Shown here: positions 60,461-64,000 of the stretch, in pieces | Position numbering within the stretch: position 1 is the stretch's first letter | Layout of the letters: each line of letters starts with the position of its first letter | IMG/VR virus record: IMGVR_UViG_3300025010_001427 | Coordinates: 1 to 64,000 of that record | Source: a virus | Reading direction: 5' to 3' (one strand) | DNA: 64,000 nucleotides | The notes under the pieces: model-generated | The model's database searches: none | What the model was told of the DNA's origin: nothing | What the model saw: only the letters and a program-made list of their open reading frames with translations | Made by a program: the position numbers and the translations under genes

Positions 60461-61237
60461 CTACATCCATACCCCAGACATATCCAAAGAGCGGCCTACC
60501 GGATTAGCAATCTGAATAAGCTTTCTTAAATTACAAGAAAAGGAGTTGCCGTAACTTCCATTTTGAAGCTTTGTAATAAAATGTGTAGATTCTGGATAGC
60601 GTTCAACATACAGTGCCAGTAGATCCCCCATAAATTCCTCACTATTTAAATTAGCGAACATTTCATTACAGGCCGTAAAATCACTGTCTTCAAAACCCCA
60701 AAAGCTACCATCAACAATGGCATAGTCATAAACAATGTCATCTTGTGTACGTCTTACGCATACCACCAATACATCTAAAATGAGGTCCTCTGCCACGCCC
60801 ACTTTCATTCTGCGAGGCAGTATATCTACTGCTTTAACGTGCTCAGGATAGATAGAGGCATTTGATAACAATTTTTTACTGTTGCCTTTAACCGACTTAA
60901 TTTCAATAGCTACCTTAGCGTCCAAAGACACGATATCAAAAGCACACTGAGATGGCATAACCTGCCATGTAAATTCTGGGAACATAGAAGAGATATACTT
61001 TCTAAGCCTCTCAGAATTTTTATCTACACTGCCATTAAAAGTCCATGATCTGTCAGCGGCAGACAGCCATTCAGCACACACCCTGGCTACGGCTAATTTA
61101 AGGGGGTTATTGCTAATGGTTATTCTAATATTATTTTTAGGTTCTTTGTACACCTTATTGTGGGTTGCTTCCATTCCTAATGCTGAGTTAACTAATACAA
61201 AACTATTTCCTTTTCCTTGTGCTTGTTGCATACTCAT
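60461..61237 (-). CDS. putative PD-(D/E)xK nuclease-like protein
   Basis: 258 residues, AAGGAG before the ATG. MPSQCAFDIVSLDAKVAIEIKSVKGN shows Asp followed by E-x-K (FDIVS ... IEIKS), the core of restriction-endonuclease-like proteins, in mixed alpha/beta surroundings. The later half has VVCVRRTQDD and YAIVDGSFWGF. No partner motif identifies its function; could be a repair or defence nuclease. Confidence 0.5.
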   Translation of the reverse strand: MSMQQAQGKGNSFVLVNSALGMEATHNKVYKEPKNNIRITISNNPLKLAVARVCAEWLSAADRSWTFNGSVDKNSERLRKYISSMFPEFTWQVMPSQCAFDIVSLDAKVAIEIKSVKGNSKKLLSNASIYPEHVKAVDILPRRMKVGVAEDLILDVLVVCVRRTQDDIVYDYAIVDGSFWGFEDSDFTACNEMFANLNSEEFMGDLLALYVERYPESTHFITKLQNGSYGNSFSCNLRKLIQIANPVGRSLDMSGVWM

Positions 61238-61250
61238 AATTAAAATCTCC

Positions 61251-61439
61251 TTAGTTTAAATCTAGGCCTAATGCTACTGTGGCTAATTCACCACCACAAT
61301 CGCAGAGTAATTGGCTGCCAAAAACTTTTGTATCAAGTACTTTTTTTGCGCCACAATTTTTACATACGTAATTAAATAATCTTAAATTAGCCACTTCTTT
61401 TTTATCTGCTGCTTTTTTTCTACCATTTTCTTTATACAT
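61251..61439 (-). CDS. small zinc-ribbon protein
   Basis: 62 residues. Basic N-terminus (NGRKKAADKKE) then VCKNCGAKK and LLCDCGG, two Cys pairs of a zinc ribbon. Stop and start with the following gene are adjacent (61440). Function unknown. Confidence 0.6.
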   Translation of the reverse strand: MYKENGRKKAADKKEVANLRLFNYVCKNCGAKKVLDTKVFGSQLLCDCGGELATVALGLDLN

Positions 61440-61934
61440 TTATTCTTCCTCTGGCATCATATCATAAAATGCTGGATCTACCGATAATATATAAGCGGCT
61501 GACATACCCAGCGCTTCTTTATTTTCGTTTGCTAACCAAACATACTTAGGTTTATCTGCCCAAATTCTAAGACGTTCTTTAATTATACGTCTAGCGAAAT
61601 CTTGCTCAATAATCAACGTTTTAAATTGATTGCTGTATCTACTTCTAATATATCTGAGGTAACCGCTGCGCATAAGAGCCCATATTAAAGATATTTTCCA
61701 CTCATGCAGTAAATCTTCGGTGGTTACATAAACTATTCGATATCCATTAAATCTAGTATCTATACTATCATCGGTTAGTTTATAGTTTACACTATAAATA
61801 CCGTTAATAACTACACCAAACATTGGAATAGCGATGTAAAAAGACGATTTGTTTGTTGTAAAATCTAATCTATATGTTAAAAATAGTGCTTTTAGTATAA
61901 TTTCAACTTCTGTGGCTAATGCGTCAATATTCAT
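61440..61934 (-). CDS. hypothetical protein
   Basis: Not recognised. 164 residues from ATG 61934, seven bases after AGGT; a TTG at 61949 is in frame but less likely. Mixed alpha/beta with many Tyr/Arg/Ile residues, no membrane segment. Its stop abuts the zinc-ribbon gene, so they are probably co-expressed. Confidence 0.5.
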   Translation of the reverse strand: MNIDALATEVEIILKALFLTYRLDFTTNKSSFYIAIPMFGVVINGIYSVNYKLTDDSIDTRFNGYRIVYVTTEDLLHEWKISLIWALMRSGYLRYIRSRYSNQFKTLIIEQDFARRIIKERLRIWADKPKYVWLANENKEALGMSAAYILSVDPAFYDMMPEEE

Positions 61935-61990
61935 AAAATTTACCTGCAATTAGATAGGGGCTTATAAAGCCCCCATCCATTTATAGATTA

Positions 61991-63928
61991 TTAGCAATCA
62001 TCAGAACATGGTTCAGTACAAGAGCAGCCATCGTTACAAGCGATTATTTGCTCCATCTCTTTTTCAACCACAGCAAAGGATACTTTACCCTTTTTATTGC
62101 TTACCTTAATAGTAACGTTCTTTTGTATATTATCATCCGCTAACAATTTTTTAGCTAACGGTGTAGCCACTTCACGTTCTATGGTACGTTTTAAAGGTCT
62201 AGCACCGTAATCCGGGTCTATGCCTTTTTCGTAAACAAATTCTTTTACTTTGTCGTCGAATTCGAGCCAAAGTTCTTTATAGTCAGTGTCGTTAGCTCGT
62301 AAATTATCATTTAGTTTATACAACTCAATATCTATGATACGCATAAAGTCTTTCTTATTTAAAGACTTGAAGTGTATAATAGCATCAATACGGTTAAGAA
62401 ACTCCGGTTTAAACTTATGCTTTAAAGCTTTGTCCAAAGCAGCTTCTTTTTTATTCTCAGTAATCTCAGCCACACTACCAAAACCAATTGTTTTTCTGAT
62501 GCGTTCTACTTCATCCACACCAACATTAGAGGTCATAATAACAATGGTCTGATTAAAATCAACTGTTTTACCCTTGCCATCAGTCAGCCTTCCTTCTTCA
62601 AGAATTTGAAGGAGTAGTTCATGTACTTTCCTAGAAGCTTTTTCAACCTCATCAAATACAATGACACTAAAAGGGCTTTTCATAACAGCATTGGTGAGAA
62701 AACCGCCAGCCTCATGTCCAACGTAACCACTTGGAGAGCCAATTAGTTTAGCATACTCATGATCTGCGGAATACTCAGAACAGTCAATGTTTATTAAATT
62801 ATCTCTTCCTTTAATAAGCTCATCAGCTAAAACTTTGGTGGCCTGTGTTTTACCTACGCCAGTTCTACCAGCAAATAAAAAGGAACCAATAGGCTTATTT
62901 GGCGCTTTAAGGCCCACACTGGCACGTTGAATAGCCTCGGATAATTGATCCACAGCCTCATCCTGACCAACCAGCATGATTTTCATATTATCTGCGAGAT
63001 TTAATAAGTCTTCCTTAGGTAAATCTCTAAAAGATTTCTTCTTCTTTTTGTTACCATTAGCGTACTGCCCCATGGAACCAGAGGTGGCTGTCTTTTTTTT
63101 GCTACCACAAGAGCCACCACAAGAATCGTCCTCTTCTTCTGGTTCATCTGAAAGCGCGTGTGCATTTTCATAAGTTAGAAATGTATTACATGACTTACAT
63201 AACTCATAAAGTTCGTGCATCAGTAGCGGAGGTGCTACCCGTTTTGGTATACCCATGTCATCTAACAATGCGAACAATTCTTCAAAGCCATCTACACAAA
63301 AAGAAACAACAAAGGTAGAAAAGCTTGTCCTATTATGAAAATATCTGTTCTTTAAAATAGCCTCAGCATCTTCCGAAGAAAAACGTTTAATCTGGATATA
63401 CTGCCCAATACGTTTCCACCATTTTTGTACAATAGCGTATGAAAGTTTATTTAAATCTGTATTGTTTTTAGTACTATTAGTATTAGTTACTTCTGTTGTT
63501 GTCGGTCTCTTAAAAGAGTCAACTACTGGTGGTTGATCCCAAAATTTAGTATCTGTGAGTACCTTAATGTCTTCCGGCATGTTTTTAATTTTAAGCTTTA
63601 TGACATGGTTTCTATTTATCACTAAATTTTCTGGGTTCAACTTAGGATTATGCTCTATAATGGCGGACATAACCTCTGATCTAACAACCAGTAGATCTTC
63701 TGTTTCAAAGTTATCCCCTGCCAATTGAAATAGTAGTTGGTTTATATTAGCCACACAGGTAGCAATAACATAGTCTTCATACATCCCTTTTGAAATCTGG
63801 CCTTTCTCCTTAGTTAAATAGGCTAATTTATCTTCAATTTCCCCTTCTGGTAGTTGAAGCACAAGAATTTCAAAATCATTTGCCTTTTTGATTTTAACTC
63901 TAAACACTTGGTAGTCGTTTTTAGACAT
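61991..63928 (-). CDS. Clp-type AAA+ ATPase (single D2-like ring domain)
   Basis: 645 residues, GGAGACAACTAG before the ATG. An unrecognised N-terminal ~270 residues is followed by DDSCGGSCGSKKK (a Cys-rich linker), then the AAA module: KIMLVGQDEAVDQL, FAGRTGVGKTQATK (Walker A), the pore-loop segment GSPSGYVGHEAGG, SVIVFDEVEKASR (Walker B), TSNVG (sensor 1) and GARPLKRTIE (sensor 2) of ClpA/B-D2. Only one AAA ring is present and no IGF/L loop for ClpP was seen. The tail ends CNDGCSCTEPC, again Cys-rich. Likely an unfoldase or disaggregase. Confidence 0.85.
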   Translation of the reverse strand: MSKNDYQVFRVKIKKANDFEILVLQLPEGEIEDKLAYLTKEKGQISKGMYEDYVIATCVANINQLLFQLAGDNFETEDLLVVRSEVMSAIIEHNPKLNPENLVINRNHVIKLKIKNMPEDIKVLTDTKFWDQPPVVDSFKRPTTTEVTNTNSTKNNTDLNKLSYAIVQKWWKRIGQYIQIKRFSSEDAEAILKNRYFHNRTSFSTFVVSFCVDGFEELFALLDDMGIPKRVAPPLLMHELYELCKSCNTFLTYENAHALSDEPEEEDDSCGGSCGSKKKTATSGSMGQYANGNKKKKKSFRDLPKEDLLNLADNMKIMLVGQDEAVDQLSEAIQRASVGLKAPNKPIGSFLFAGRTGVGKTQATKVLADELIKGRDNLINIDCSEYSADHEYAKLIGSPSGYVGHEAGGFLTNAVMKSPFSVIVFDEVEKASRKVHELLLQILEEGRLTDGKGKTVDFNQTIVIMTSNVGVDEVERIRKTIGFGSVAEITENKKEAALDKALKHKFKPEFLNRIDAIIHFKSLNKKDFMRIIDIELYKLNDNLRANDTDYKELWLEFDDKVKEFVYEKGIDPDYGARPLKRTIEREVATPLAKKLLADDNIQKNVTIKVSNKKGKVSFAVVEKEMEQIIACNDGCSCTEPCSDDC

Positions 63929-64000
63929 CTAGTTGTCTCCTTTACTGTTTACGGTATAAATGATTTCCATAACTTATAACAGCAACAGCTTGTTTATAAG

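Overview
This 64 kb window is a contiguous piece of a large, AT-rich double-stranded DNA phage genome. Supporting this are dense short-spaced genes with many 1-14 base overlaps, tail-fibre and structural genes, a phage-type sigma factor, its own RNA polymerase, DNA methylases, an intein and many small zinc-ribbon proteins. No host genes or ribosomal RNA are present. The host is not determinable. A PgpH-like HD domain, a sensor kinase with a CxxCH haem-type motif and a heptosyltransferase-like enzyme fit a Gram-negative host, perhaps of the Desulfobacterota kind, but that is a weak inference.

Layout. Bases 1 to about 40.8 kb are almost entirely + strand. (1) 0-5 kb: a gamma-glutamylcyclotransferase-like gene, a class-I glutamine amidotransferase (peptidase C26) and several unknown genes. 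(2) 5-11.3 kb: an 1138-residue single-chain RNA polymerase carrying both the beta-type and beta-prime-type catalytic barrels, an SSB-like protein and an SF2 helicase. (3) 11.3-21.9 kb: an amidoligase cluster of the phiEco32 type: two COOH-NH2 ligase type-2 enzymes, one amidoligase, a GATase-II and a GATase-II-like protein without its cysteine, an ATP-grasp and an acetyltransferase. A second ATP-grasp lies at 28.8 kb. (4) 21.9-25.3 kb: RuvB, sigma factor and CCA-adding enzyme. (5) 25.3-30 kb: a Ro60 (TROVE-vWA) gene preceded by about 1 kb of structured non-coding DNA. That stretch contains three tandem Y-RNA-like elements, the first with a YrlA-style tRNA-mimic domain (T arm before D arm). Further hairpin RNAs lie downstream. 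(6) 29.9-34.1 kb: a complete Preiss-Handler NAD+ pathway (nicotinamidase, PncB, NadD, NadE) with an embedded radical-SAM gene. (7) 35-38.3 kb: small zinc proteins, an RNA ligase and a HAD phosphatase. (8) 38.6-40.8 kb: a regulatory region with repeats and a strong promoter, then a methyltransferase-like gene and a TPR-glycosyltransferase.

A perfect bidirectional terminator hairpin at 40.83 kb separates this from a - strand half. Reading from 63.9 kb down to 40.9 kb, that half carries a Clp-type AAA+ ATPase, a nuclease-like protein, an intein-split P-loop kinase, fibronectin-like secreted proteins, a 1205-residue hybrid sensor histidine kinase, two DNA methyltransferases, nucleases, a HIT protein and a PgpH-like HD hydrolase. 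It continues with large structural proteins, methionine aminopeptidase, an S74 chaperone-type fibre protein and three paralogous RCC1-repeat proteins that look like virion adhesins.

How the parts may fit (inference): the phage brings its own transcription (RNA polymerase, sigma factor), RNA maintenance (CCA enzyme, RNA ligase, Ro60 with Y RNAs), NAD+ resupply, peptide-bond-forming amidoligases, and signalling or host-manipulation functions (hybrid kinase, HD phosphodiesterase).
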